A stretch of DNA of 64,000 bases, taken from assembly GCA_905182985.1 (NCBI GenBank), contig CAJJDN010000034.1, positions 3,736 through 67,735 on the forward strand. The letters run 5' to 3'. This document shows, in pieces, positions 35,635-46,208 of the stretch (its first letter is position 1; each line of letters starts with the position of its first letter). The notes under the pieces were generated by a model. That model was not told the DNA's origin, did not search any database, and was given only the letters and a program-made list of their open reading frames with translations. A program made the position numbers and the translations under genes. Origin of the DNA: Paramecium sonneborni (taxonomy: Eukaryota; Ciliophora; Oligohymenophorea; Peniculida; Parameciidae).

Positions 35635-36436
35635 ATGATAAATGATTTCAATAGTTGGTATAAAACACAACCACTTTTTACAAGAACATATGTGAGTGTT
35701 TTAGTTTTATTTGGAATAATTGGAAAATTCAAACCATCATATTTGTGGTATATAATGTTTGATGCTAATAAAATATTAAGTCTCTAAGTATTAAAAAAAT
35801 GTAAAATTAGATTCATAGATTATTTACTCATTTCTTTTTTAGTGGCACATTAAGTTTTAGTTTTATTTTGCATTTGTTATTTATAATATTTTGCATAAAA
35901 AACTGTGAGATAATGTTTGAAGGATCTAATTATGCAGATTTCTACTATATGATTCTTTACTTTTTTATAACAGGAGATGTAATAAAATAGATTATATAGA
36001 TTATGAGTTGGTTATTTGATTATGGATTTCTATCATCTGCATTTTGTTTTGCATTAATTTATGTATGGTGTAAAAGAAAACCATTTGAAACTGTGAGATT
36101 TTATTTTGGATTTTAATTTAAAAGTGAATATTTTCCTTGGGTTTTAATTGGTTTTCATGCAATAACAGATTAAGATATCGTCTAAGATTTAATTGGTTTA
36201 GGAATTGCCCATTCATATTTATTATTGAAAGATTTCCTTCCAGTTACACATAGTATTGCACTATTAGAAACACCTTAATTTTTGTAAAGATCTTATATTT
36301 ATATTATTTTAGTAAAAATTTTGTGAATAAACATATTGTTAAATATGCACCTTTCGCAAGAAACAGATTTAATTAATAATTCTAGTAACCATAAAGATAA
36401 AATTTCTTTTAAGGATAAGGTATACGTTTAGGATGA
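35635..36436 (+). CDS. Derlin, ER membrane ERAD protein
   Basis: About 249 aa with introns 35,788-35,810 (23 nt) and 36,284-36,312 (29 nt), both needed for frame. It starts FNSWYKTQPLFTRTYVSVLVLFG, the usual derlin N-terminus (W-Y-x-x-x-P-x-x-T-R-T), followed by HRLFTHFFFSGTLSFSF and several hydrophobic segments up to LIGLGIAHSYLLLKDFLP. The C-terminus FFQGQGIRLG fits the SHP box that derlins use to bind the p97/Cdc48 ATPase. Derlins are rhomboid-like pseudoproteases that help move misfolded proteins from the ER to the proteasome. The gene converges on the TBC gene with only 27 bases between the stops. Confidence 0.93.
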
Positions 36437-36463
36437 TAAATAAAATATTTGAGTATATATAAA

Positions 36464-37730
36464 TCATTAACCAAGAATTTTTCCAAAAATATTTTTATGT
36501 AATAGATTTAATATATTTTTTGGGGTTAACTTTTACTCTTTTTTTTCTACAATTTATACTATAGGAATGAATTAGGGTTTAATAAAATATGGTTCTTTTT
36601 CAAAATAGTGATTTTATAAAAAATGTTAAACGATTTAGTTCTGTTTCTTTAGTTTTATCAATTCTTAATAATATGAAGTAAACATTGTATCTCTAAAAAA
36701 TGGCATTAATCTTTCTAATTCATTCATTCTTGTTATTCTAATTGAATAAAATTCTAATATTCCTACTATAAAATTTTAAATAAATGCTTCTCCATATAAT
36801 AAGAACATTTCTAATATTAATCTAGTAAACTTTTTTTCTTACTTTTACATTAACATAGTAAAATAATATTAACTAAAACAAAAGCATAAGTTTTCCTAAA
36901 AATAATTAATATTTAATTACAATATTATTACATTATAGATGTACAAGAATTTAATTACATCTATTTTCTAACATTTATTCTAATTAATGAATTCTTCTAT
37001 GTATACCAGGAACTCCTTAAATAAATAAATCTTCCATTGATTTCATTAGATGTACAAACATCCAAAACATTTCTTCTTCATTTTCAATAACTTCAACATT
37101 ATCTAATTCTACTTATTTATCATTTCCATCAATGCTTAATAATAGAATAATCTTTCCACAAATAATATTCATTCCTTAAGTATATCCAATTTTAGGATTA
37201 TAAATTGCATATGCACATAAAATCCTATATAAAAGATTAGTATATTTTTTATAATTCATTTTATCATCATAACCACTTCTTGGAACATCTTTTTATATTT
37301 AATCTTCTACAATTTAAGGAGGTTTCTTATCAAAATATAATTTAGCATCTCCTTTTTCAATAAAAGTCATCCAAATAGCTTTTCTTCTATAAATATATGA
37401 TTAAATATTTACTTTAAATAAGGAATACCTCTTTATTGAATTAATGTAGCTGCTAATTATAATTTTTAATCATCAGCTAAATATTATTTTTTAGTAACTT
37501 AATGTAATTAATCATTATTAAACAAAGTTATAGGTATATTTTTTGGTTCTAATTTAATAAATAATATTACATTTTTCTATCATTTCAAATTCATCATCAA
37601 TTTAATAATTAATAATCTCATCATCAACTTATTTTTTCAAATCACCTGTTATAAAATTTGATTGAAATAATGAAATATTAAGTTAAGAATCAAAGGATCC
37701 TTTTCTTTATCTTAATATAGATTATTTCAT
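36464..37730 (-). CDS. TBC-domain Rab GTPase-activating protein
   Basis: About 397 aa with introns of 22, 26 and 25 nt, all needed to keep the frame. The TBC domain starts at KRKAIWMTFIEKG. The arginine-finger motif reads IQKDVPRSGY (I-x-x-D-x-x-R) and the glutamine finger IGYTQGMNII, so both catalytic residues are present. EEEMFWMFVHLM and LFLLYGEAFIQNFIVGILEF are the usual later TBC blocks. It should speed GTP hydrolysis by a Rab protein and thereby switch off a membrane-traffic step; the partner Rab is unknown. The ~70-residue N-terminal region is acidic and polar without a recognised domain. Start chosen at the first ATG of the open frame. Confidence 0.9.
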
Positions 37731-37892
37731 TATATATATATATTTTTATTTTATTACTCAATATTCTGCATTTAATGTGGCTTATAGAATGATAAATTAA
37801 TAATATTAACTAATATATTAATGGATATCAAATATAATTGATTACTTTTTGCAACTTAATACTAAGAAAGTTAATTAAATTATATATTTAAA

Positions 37893-38354
37893 ATGAATTT
37901 ATGTGATAATTCAGGATGGGATATAGAAGAATAATGTTATTTAGATACATTATTTACAGGTTATTTACCTAAATTAGAAAGAAGAATCTAAGAAAATAGT
38001 AGTCATAGAATAAGAACTTTATCTTAACCAAAATAGTTTAACCAACAATAAACTTCAATTAATTCTTTACATCATCATAGACCAACTTAAAGTTAAGCTT
38101 ACTAAATAAGTTCTTTTAGTGCTAACTTTTATGCTCCTTCTACTACTAAAAGTCGAATTCGATTCAAATTCACTCCTACATATACTCAAGAAGAATAACA
38201 AAAATAAAAAAATATTTCATAATCTCCAATTAAAAAGAAACCAAAATATACTATTATTAATATGAGTCAATTACTATCAGTCACACCTAAAGTTAAAATG
38301 CATCAAGACTCATTGAATAAAGTGCTTGAAAGATTTTCCAATAAAAAAAGATGA
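37893..38354 (+). CDS. Small basic Ser/Gln-rich protein, unknown function
   Basis: About 153 aa, intronless. The N-terminus (MNLCDNSGWDIEEQCYLDTLF) is acidic. The rest is basic and low in hydrophobics, with Gln-rich pieces, His runs (SLHHHRP) and SPIKKKPKY. It looks disordered. It is divergently transcribed from the TBC gene across 162 bases that include a TATATATA stretch. No family recognised. Confidence 0.6.
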
Positions 38355-38508
38355 AACATACAACTATTATAATATTTAATGAACTCTTTTTGTTTTTATC
38401 ATCTTTATTAATTAGTTGATATATATTAATAATAACAAGCCTAATATATATATTTATACTTTATTTTAATGTAACTTAATTTATTAATATTTATATCATA
38501 TAACATTT

Positions 38509-38997
38509 ATGCCAAAACAAGTTTAATAAAAGTAGGCTGGAGGAAAATTCGTTTCAACTGGAGATCCTGTAGCAGATGATAGAAATTGGATAGGAAGAGT
38601 TAATAATGAATTAACATGTACAGCTGCTTGGAATAGAGATTGGGGATTTTTAGCAGGCAATTCAGAAAATCTTAAATTAGAGGATGCTACTAAACCATAT
38701 AATATAGATGAATAAATTAAAAATCTATAATAAGTATTTCTAAATATATATATATATCAAAAGGAAATAGAAAAAATTTAAGTTGATCCTAATAAAATTA
38801 CTATTAATAGAACCTATGGCAAAGGAGATGCATTAGAAAAGTTTTAAACTGATCAATATAATAAAACAAGAAACAAAGATCTTAAACCATAAGATAGAAA
38901 AATTCCAAAAACTTGGAAATATTAAAAAGGATGGAAACCAGAACCTGATCCTTATGATCCAATCTAAAATATGTTCAAAAGTAATAAAAAGAAATGA
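38509..38997 (+). CDS. C20orf85/CIMIP1-like ciliary microtubule protein
   Basis: About 162 aa. The segment DDRNWIGRVNNELTCTAAWNRDWGFLAGN matches in spacing the animal C20orf85 (LLC1, CIMIP1) family, whose hallmark is a charged stretch with Trp followed by N/D-W-G-F-L. That family lies inside axonemal doublet microtubules. The C-terminal half (RDLKPQDRKIPKTWKYQ, GWKPEPDPYDP) is polar, rich in Pro and Trp and without predicted helix packing, also typical of microtubule inner proteins. A 30-nt GTATTT...AAAAG segment near 38,731 could be a frame-neutral intron. Assignment rests on the short motif, so it is moderate. Confidence 0.5.
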
Positions 38998-39577
38998 AAT
39001 AAATATTCAAATTTACAATATTATTAGAAATTGTATTATAAATTACTAAATTATCATAATAAAAGGGAATACCTTATTACATTATTTTTTAATATCAAAG
39101 ATATTTAATTATTATTTTTTAAAATTATTAATTATCAATCAAATCGCATAATAGATAAATTGTTAACAAAATTCTTTATTTTTTGTAAAAGTAAAATAAA
39201 TAAATGAATTTTTTATTCGATTTAATTTTTTAATTATTAATTATTAATAATTTCTATTTTAATGTATATCAGCAAAAAGCTATTGTTATAAAAATATTAC
39301 ATAAAGAACCAGTATCTTTATTATTTAAGGTTTTTAACAAGAAATGTAATAGAAAATTTATCTAATATATTTAATTACTTAATGCATTTTATTATAGTTT
39401 TGAGTTGTTTAATTGAATAATGTATAGTTTTTAGATAATAGTATGAATGTTATAAGTGTTAAGATATAGTATAATTGGAATAATATTAGATAGGTTGTAG
39501 AATATAAGAATATTATGATCTAAAAATGAATTTTAAAGGAATGATCTAAAGTAAGATTTGTTCATATTTATAATAGT
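38998..39577. other. Intergenic region
   Basis: 580 A/T-rich bases between two plus-strand genes. Short open frames (for example from an ATG near 39,446) end quickly in TGA. A GTAAGATT...AATAG segment at 39,551-39,576 resembles an intron, but no upstream exon in frame could be found, so the next gene is started at 39,578. Confidence 0.4.
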
Positions 39578-39814
39578 ATGGAATTAGCAAATAATATTGT
39601 GAATTAAGATTAGATTGAAATACAAAAAATAACAAGAGAGGACAAAACAGGTACAAAAATATTGAAAGGAGTTAAGAAGCACAAAATAACATTTATTGAT
39701 GAAATAGAGAAAGGGAAAGAAGTTCAAACTGTAATTGAAGTAGAATGTTGGAAAAAATATAATTATGTATCAGCTGAAACAGAAGTAGCAGATGAATGCT
39801 GCTAGCTTATTTGA
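39578..39814 (+). CDS. Small ciliate protein with possible C-terminal CaaX box
   Basis: About 78 aa, intronless as drawn. The central block VKKHKITFIDEIEKG and IEVECWKKYN resembles a motif (K-x-V-x-F-x-D...E-V-E-x-Y-K-K-Y-N) that I recall at the C-terminus of many small ciliate proteins of unknown function. The chain ends in ECCQLI, where the last four residues, C-Q-L-I, fit a CaaX prenylation box of the geranylgeranyl type, with an extra Cys before it. If prenylated it would be held on a membrane. The N-terminus may be incomplete if an upstream exon exists. Confidence 0.55.
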
Positions 39815-39967
39815 TTGCAAATATTAATTGTAATTTAATTTGGTTAAGAATTGCATAAGACTATTCATTTTCAAATATTTAATATAGTCTTTATTTTCAT
39901 ATAAAAAATCACATAATATATCATATTATAATGTTAACAAAATGTGATGATTTAATATAAAAATTAA

Positions 39968-41304
39968 TCAAAAACTATCATCTAGAGTAGGATAGGCAAC
40001 AACAACATCAGATTTATCAAAGAGTAACATACTCTTTTAATCATTGCTCCAATCAATTTTAATAACATGGAAGTTTTTATCAAATGGCATATCGCAAGCT
40101 GATGTACAAGTTGGATTCCAAAAGAAAATCTTACTACTTCCAGTGCAAACTGTTAAAGTTGTTGAATTCTTTGACCATGTAAAATATTTTATTGGTAATA
40201 TTTAAACCATTATAGCTTTTAATGTTAATAACTCCATATCCCAAATAAATACACAATTTTACATTCCATCAAATTTTGTAGCAATATAATCATCTTTATA
40301 ACTCCATTCTAATAAACTTATTCCATTCTATGTTTTTTATATATTTATCTTACAACCTTACTCCATTTATGTAACTAATTAATTATTATTATTTTTATAT
40401 ACATTTAGTTACTACTCTCTATGAATATTAATCAGAATATTCTTCTTCTTTATAAATCAATACATCTTTTGTTATTTTATGTTCTAATTCTGTTATCTAT
40501 TTTAAAGTTAATAAATTTATTATTCTTAATTTTTCATCATTTGCTCCAATAGCCATTAAATCACTTTGATTTGCAAATCTACTTACTTTTATCCCTAAAG
40601 AATATTAATAAGGTTCAAACTTCATTTATAATCCTTAACATGGACAATGTAAATTTAAACGAAACTAATTTATTATTATTTATATACTTACAGTTAACTC
40701 TGTGTCTTAAATTCCTATGAATGAATCATTATAAGACCATTATAATAATGCTGTATCTAAAGTATCAGAACATTAATAATTTAGTAATTTCCAATCTCTT
40801 ACACTATAAATCCCAATAAAATCTTTAGCATCTTTTCTTTCACTCATTACCATAAATCTTCCATTATGACTAAATGATATTTATTTTGGGTTTTTTAAAT
40901 GAGTAACATTTTTATTATTTAAATTATAAATAGATACTTTAATCTATTTTGTATTAATTTATTTTTACTTAAAATTCGCTAATCACTGCTAATTAAATAG
41001 AATCTGGACACCATTAAATTTATTCTATACTATCATCAATTCTTGCACACCAATTAATATCATCTATCTTTCTTATTTCTATATATCCCTTTTTTGGATA
41101 ACTTAATGCAACTAATTCACTATTTGGTGATATTTCTATTTATTAAATTTAAGCATCTGTGATTTATGAATGAGTAAAATTTATTGATTATAATTAATCT
41201 GTTTCTTTTACAATGACTCTTGTTCCATTGCTTAACACTATAAACTTACTATTTGGTGAAAATTAAGCAAATATCACTCCTGGAAAGATTTCACTAAAGT
41301 TCAT
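39968..41304 (-). CDS. WRAP73: WRAP73 (WDR8), centriolar-satellite WD40 protein
   Basis: About 418 aa with introns of 25, 27 and 28 nt. It aligns along its length with what I know of WRAP73: MNFSEIFPGVIFAQFSPNSK at the start, IQQIEISPNSE, IDDSIEQIQWCPDS, ISFSHNGRFMVMSERKD, LLQWSYNDSFIGI, SLGIKVSRFANQSDLMAIGAND, DVLIYKEEE and the final blades (VCTGSSKIFFWNP, VIKIDWSNDQKSMLL). The insertion seen in vertebrate proteins between the middle blades is shorter here. WRAP73 binds the centriolar-satellite protein SSX2IP/Msd1 and a minus-end kinesin and supports spindle anchoring and cilium formation in other organisms. A role at basal bodies is inferred. Two of the introns are near or at multiples of three and recognised mainly by pattern. 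Confidence 0.92.
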
Positions 41305-41556
41305 TTAAATTTTGAATTTTTAAATATATATATTACAATTCATAAATTTAACTTTTCATAATTATACAATTTTTTTAAGTTATTTAAAAATAGTGCTTTG
41401 TTCCAATCAATTCAATAAAATATTGATTTAATCCAAATAATTTTCAATTACAAATGATTATTACTCTCAAAAATTTATAAACTAGCTTATTTTATTTTGA
41501 AAATTAAATATGAACCAGAGGTATATTTTTATTTGTTTAATAAATATTGTTATAAT

Positions 41557-42038
41557 TCATACAAAATCTGATCTTTAACCATAATTTTAAAACTATTTTC
41601 CTTTTTTTTCGCTCTTTTCATATTATTATAAAATACTGCTACTAGAAGATGAAGATAAAATTGATGAAGATCTTGAAATTGATTCATTATTTACTTATAT
41701 TTAAGTTTGGTTCTAAATTTTCATATTAAATATACTTTTTTATTACCATTATAATTGACTGAAGCCTCATCATCACTTATAACTATAAATGTTCTTTTTA
41801 TAAATCTTTCTAAAGCCTCTTTAGTAACTTTAATCTTCTTTTAGCATTTCAAAGGACTTTTTTTCTCAATAATCTCTATTGATGAATCTGATTGATTTAG
41901 TTTATTGTTTTTCAATTACTAAATTTATTTTTTAGTTAATTTTCTGAGATTAGATTTATTTTCCCTAAGAATTTAATCAGTTACTACTGCTAGAACTCCT
42001 TCATCCGACATCATTCGTTTTCTTTTTTCTTTCATCAT
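41557..42038 (-). CDS. Small basic protein with Ser-rich tail, unknown function
   Basis: About 152 aa with one 23-nt intron (GTATATTT...AATTTAG). It starts MMKEKRKRMMSDEGVLAVVTDQILREN and continues with a basic helical stretch, then VTKEALERFIKRTFIVISDDEASV and an N-terminal-like charged linker, ending in poly-Ser (SISRSSSILSSSSSSS) and a Lys/Gln tail. The Ser run is likely phosphorylated. Possible nuclear protein by charge, but no family recognised. Confidence 0.65.
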
Positions 42039-42187
42039 ATATTCTCTAATTAGAATTTATTAATATTAATTAAAAATTCTAAAAATTATAATTCTTATAT
42101 ATATTAAAGATATTGTTTATTATAATATTCAATTTTCATATTAAAATCTCATTCTTATATAGAATCGTCTGAAAATTTGATAAATAT

Positions 42188-42469
42188 ATGATGTTTTGTG
42201 ATTTTATCAAAGCATTTTTATTTGATAAGAGTCTATTTGATTTTGGTGAATATTATGTAAATTCAGTTTTGACCCCAGCTAACTTGGTTTAAGAAATTTT
42301 TAATAATAAATTAATAGTTCTTGGAATCGTTTTATATTTATTTATTAATGATTTATTTATGAAGGTATAGCATCTTTATCAATTTTCTTATTTTTGGATC
42401 AAATTTAATGATTTACCTGTTCAAAAATTGAATATAATTAAAGAAACCGAAAAAGGGATAACTATATGA
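42188..42469 (+). CDS. Small single-pass membrane protein
   Basis: About 93 aa, intronless. A short N-terminal domain (CDFIKAFLFDKSLFDFGEYY, SVLTPANLVQEIF) precedes a hydrophobic segment (LIVLGIVLYLFINDLFM) and a polar tail. Its stop codon lies one base before the stop of the convergent gene at 42,471. The N-terminal D-F-x-K-x-F-L-F pattern looks conserved, but I cannot name the family. Confidence 0.6.
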
Positions 42470-42470
42470 A

Positions 42471-43010
42471 TCACATTGTGGACATAAAAAGCTATTCCTC
42501 CTTATTTTACTAATAGCATTCTTCTTTTGAAGTGCTTATTTAATAAAACAGTCTTAAATGTTTTTAAAGCATTTTTAGAGATTATATAACAGTTTTGCTT
42601 TTTTTGAAATCTTAAAAGCCTTTTCTAAATCTTCTTATGATAGTATCTTCAGCTATTTGAGTTTATCTTCTATAGGTTTCTTAAGTCTCCTTATCTTAAA
42701 TACCTTACTTAGTTTTAAATTCAGGTAAAACTTTATGGTATTGAATTTAGTATTTATTCATGTATCCAAAAAATTGTGAATGACAACTCTTTCTTCTTAA
42801 CGTACCTTTTTATAATTCAAAAACATCATCCTAAATTTATTAAGTCATGAAACTTCTTGATATAACAATTTTATTTTAAATGATTTAAAATTTTATAGCG
42901 TAATCTCTTTTATTAATTTATCTTTGCATTTGTTTGAAAATACTTGGATATCTTGAAAGAAATAAAATATTAAAAAATAATAAATATTAAAATTTTAATT
43001 TAATAGTCAT
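42471..43010 (-). CDS. Cys-motif family member with damaged motif
   Basis: About 179 aa, open from ATG at 43,010 without introns. In the middle it has KGTLRRKSCHSQFFGYMNKYQ, which aligns with R-R-K-S-C-H-C-x-x-C-G of the two neighbouring genes: R-R-K-S-C-H and the Gly are kept, while the second and third Cys are Ser and Phe. The rest is strongly basic and helical (RRQTQIAEDTIIRRFRKGF). Its start lies only 7 bases after the stop of the next gene in the array. It appears to be a diverged paralogue that has lost the metal-binding or modified Cys. The first ~20 residues are hydrophobic, so a later start is possible. Confidence 0.65.
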
Positions 43011-43017
43011 CTGTAAT

Positions 43018-43908
43018 TCAAGATATTAGATTAATACTATTTAATTTAGGAGTAAATTTAATAAGTTGAACTTCATTTCCAACTTATCTTGTTTTGCTAT
43101 AAGATGATTTTACTATTGGAAGATTTAATTTTTTATTAGTAATATTTGGACTATTGCTTTCAGATTTAATTTTAAATTCTCTACAATTAGAGTTAGTTTT
43201 AGTAAAGCATGTTGTTTTACATGCATCTCTTAAGAAAATCTTTCTGCCACTTCCTAATTAAATTTTTTAGGTTTATTTCATAGGTGAATTTACTATTAAA
43301 ATAGATCTTCTAAATTATTATATTTTATTAGAATATAATGGATTATTTTCATCATCTTCAATTTCTTATTTTTATTTTCTTTCAATAGGACTAATTCCTT
43401 TAAACATTTAATCTAAATTTCTTTTTATTCTAAAATTAGTATGCCTAGATTTAATAATTTATTAGATTGAGATTGATTTTGCTTGTGACTAAAATTTAGT
43501 AATATTTCCACATTCATCACAGTAACAACTGTTTGATCTTTATTTTTTTGTAAAATAAGCTTAACTTGTATAAATAAGACTTAAATTATTGTTATTAAAA
43601 TTGTGTTATTTAATTTAAATAGGTTATGAAATTCTTTTACTAAATAAATTATTAGCAATAATTGCATCTTATGAATCCATATAAGTTGATTCAATACTCT
43701 AATATTTCTTTTTTTTAATTGTTGAAAAATGTTAAATTTTTTATTATAAATTCATTAACTTGAATTGAAGAGAACTAAAATCTCCACATAAATAACAATG
43801 ACAACTTTTTCTTCTTTATTTAAATTATCCAATTTATTAATGATAGTTAGGAAGAATAAAACTTTTGTTCCTATTTATTATTTAACTTTTATTAGTCAAT
43901 TAAGACAT
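43018..43908 (-). CDS. Protein with two R-K-S-C-x-C-x-x-C-G modules (array gene A)
   Basis: About 296 aa, intronless. Module 1 near residue 35 reads RRKSCHCYLCGDFSSLQF; module 2 near residue 130 reads QRSNSCYCDECGNITKFQ. Between them is a basic Ser/Gln/Asn-rich linker; after them come disordered basic stretches (RRSILIVNSPM, KIQLGSGRKIFLRDACKTTCF with another Cys pair). It has the same architecture and nearly the same length as the neighbour at 44,027-44,920 (297 aa), so the two arose by tandem duplication and have since diverged. Two C-x-C-x-x-C sets could together bind zinc or a metal cluster; this is a guess. Not a known domain to me. Confidence 0.75.
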
Positions 43909-44026
43909 TATGAATTCTAAGTTTATTTATTAATTTAATATAATTTTAATTATTGTTGTAAAATAAAATGGTATGTTTTACTAAAATATAAATAAATAAG
44001 AAAAAAAGCAAAGAAATTATTTATAA

Positions 44027-44920
44027 TCAAAATATGCCAGATTTTTAGTTATGTTTTTTAAAATATTCTCTTTGTTAATTAGTGATGACTGTTTTTTTTG
44101 TAATTTTTTAAAGAGGACTTTTGGTTTAATTAAATTACAAGTAAGGTAGCATTTATTTTTTATTATTTAAAGGTGATAGGACATCATTTTTATTTCTTGG
44201 AATAATTTCAAATAGATTCATTGATTATTAATGACGAAGAATCCTTTAAGTTTAAGGTAATGTAACTTAAAACTTTTTGAATAGTTGATTATCATATTTA
44301 GAATGATGAAAATCAAGTTCAAGTAATCTTTTTTTAAAAAATCTGAACTCTCCATTTTTGACAGGTGAAAATTATTCTGTATTCTATTTTCTAAATTAAG
44401 GTCTTTTAAAAATCTTTTTAATTTTAAATTGATTAGCTTGTATTTATTTTTTAGTGAAATACAAATTTTAATATTTTTATTAAAAAGTACTCTTAATTCC
44501 ACATTCAATACATTCGCAACTTTTTGGTTTTCTACTTCTTTAGGGATGATCAAATAGAATACAATTGAATAAATCAATAGATTTGCTTTTTTGAGAATGA
44601 TTTAAGGAAATATTATCTCTAAATTATTTATCTTTTTAGATATTGATTAAAATTTCTAGTTCTTATTATTTTTCAATATCTTATTAAAGAATTAAATTCT
44701 TGTTGATATAGTTTACACAAGTAGAAACATTCATATAAGTAAATTAAAAGAGACTCATTTTACCACACAATTAGCAATAACAACTTTTTCTTCGGTGATT
44801 CTTCTTATAAATATGTGAAGAGCGTTCTTCTTCAAATGAATAGTCTTTATAAGTATTCCCTTTCCAAATATCTGTATTATATTTTTATTTTCTGAGAAAT
44901 GGTAAATCAAATTATTACAT
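44027..44920 (-). CDS. Protein with two R-K-S-C-x-C-x-x-C-G modules (array gene B)
   Basis: About 297 aa, intronless, start MQQFDLPFLRKQKYN. Module 1 reads HRRKSCYCQLCGKMSLFQF and module 2 RKPKSCECIECGIKSTFQ, with about 100 residues between. The C-terminal half is basic and rich in Gln, Lys and Phe (KKIFKRPQFRKQN, FKKRLLELDFHH). Gene A lies 118 bases downstream on the same strand. The standard-code frame at 44,218-44,577 on this strand is a shadow in another frame. Function unknown; a nuclear or cytoskeletal disordered protein with a small metal-binding knuckle is one option. Confidence 0.75.
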
Positions 44921-46208
44921 TAAAAAAAATTATTATAATAAATACTTACAAAAAAAAGTTAAATTTATAAGAACATCATTATATTTTAAATCTATTATCT
45001 TTGATAATTTATGGTGTTTTCATTTTTTGAAAGCATAATAGTTTTTTCTTAAACCCAATTATGAGTGGATAAAAAAATTTAGGATTATTACGAAGTTTAA
45101 TTTTAATGTTTGTAGATCTCTAAATAACGAGAATTCTTTCAATAATATAAACATAATGTTTAATAACAAATGAAGAAGGTCTATCATGAGATTGAAAACA
45201 CTGAGTCTAAAAGGTTGATTTTAAGAGTAGTATCTACCAATAATTTTTGAAATTAAAAATATTTAATATAATTCAATAATACTAATCGAGATCTAGCAAA
45301 TGACTAATAATATTTCATAAGTGAAGATCTTAAATCATCATTTAATAATTATTTTCTACTTATACGATTGGATCGCCAATTTCTCCGAATATTTTGGAGA
45401 TAGAGATTTTAAAAATAAAATGAAATTACCATTAAAGATTCAATATCTTATTATGAATTAAAATATATTTTTAAGTTGAATAGAGTATTTATTTTCCTTA
45501 TTTCAAGGATAAGTTCATGAATAAAGCGTACAGCTCTAATTAATTTGCTATAATCATTCATTAACAAAAAAAACTTTTTCTACTTATCTTTTAATTCTAC
45601 TCTTAATCTAATTTAGTTTAAATAGAAGGAATACTGTAGGAAGATGTTTATGTTTTTTTTTAAAACTCTATGTAAATGTAAAATGAAATGGATCTATAAA
45701 TAAGTGGACAGAATAAGTTTATAAAGATTATTAATTTCCTAAAAATTTATTCAAACTTTTATCATTCTTTTCAAATATTTTATATATTTATATACAACTT
45801 TTATAGATTACTCACCCATTTTTTTATTAATAGAAACTAACTCATTTCTAAACAATAAAATATTACATTCTTTTTGTAAATTACTAAATATATCCTTATT
45901 ATTAAAAGCTTTTAAAGAATTCAAAGATCCAAAAAAAAATAAACATGATAATAAATATATAATCAAAAAAATCCATTTTATCTACTTATTCACAATTAAG
46001 GATTATTTCAATATTGTGATACTTTCAGTTTATCTTAATTACTAATCAATTTGTATTTAATAGAGCCAATACATTAATTTTCGATAGGCCAAATGTTACT
46101 TATTTTTTGAAATATCTGAATCCAGTTGATACAAAAAACATACAAATAAAATTTTACTTTTTTCATAGGAATAGGAATTAACTAATAAAAATAATAGATC
46201 ATAATTTA
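44921..46208. other. Sparse region with a possible minus-strand gene
   Basis: Most of this 1.3-kb gap is A/T-rich. On the minus strand, from about 45,760 down to the TGA at 45,184, some 190 codons are open in the ciliate code with partly protein-like composition (FIHELILEIRKIN, LLNDDLRSSLMKYYQSF). Upstream of it, near 45,900-46,000, a hydrophobic stretch (FLIIYLLSCLFFFGSLNS) could be a signal peptide in another frame. No clean intron joins them and no good start was found. It may be a real but diverged gene or a remnant. Confidence 0.3.

Noticed and set aside
37728..37745. TATATATA runs as TATA boxes
   Set aside because: Such runs are expected in DNA of this composition and no position or sequence consistency with gene starts was seen.
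44218..44577. A 119-codon standard-code ORF on the minus strand
   Set aside because: It is in another frame of the two-module Cys-motif gene, whose frame contains the repeated R-K-S-C motifs.
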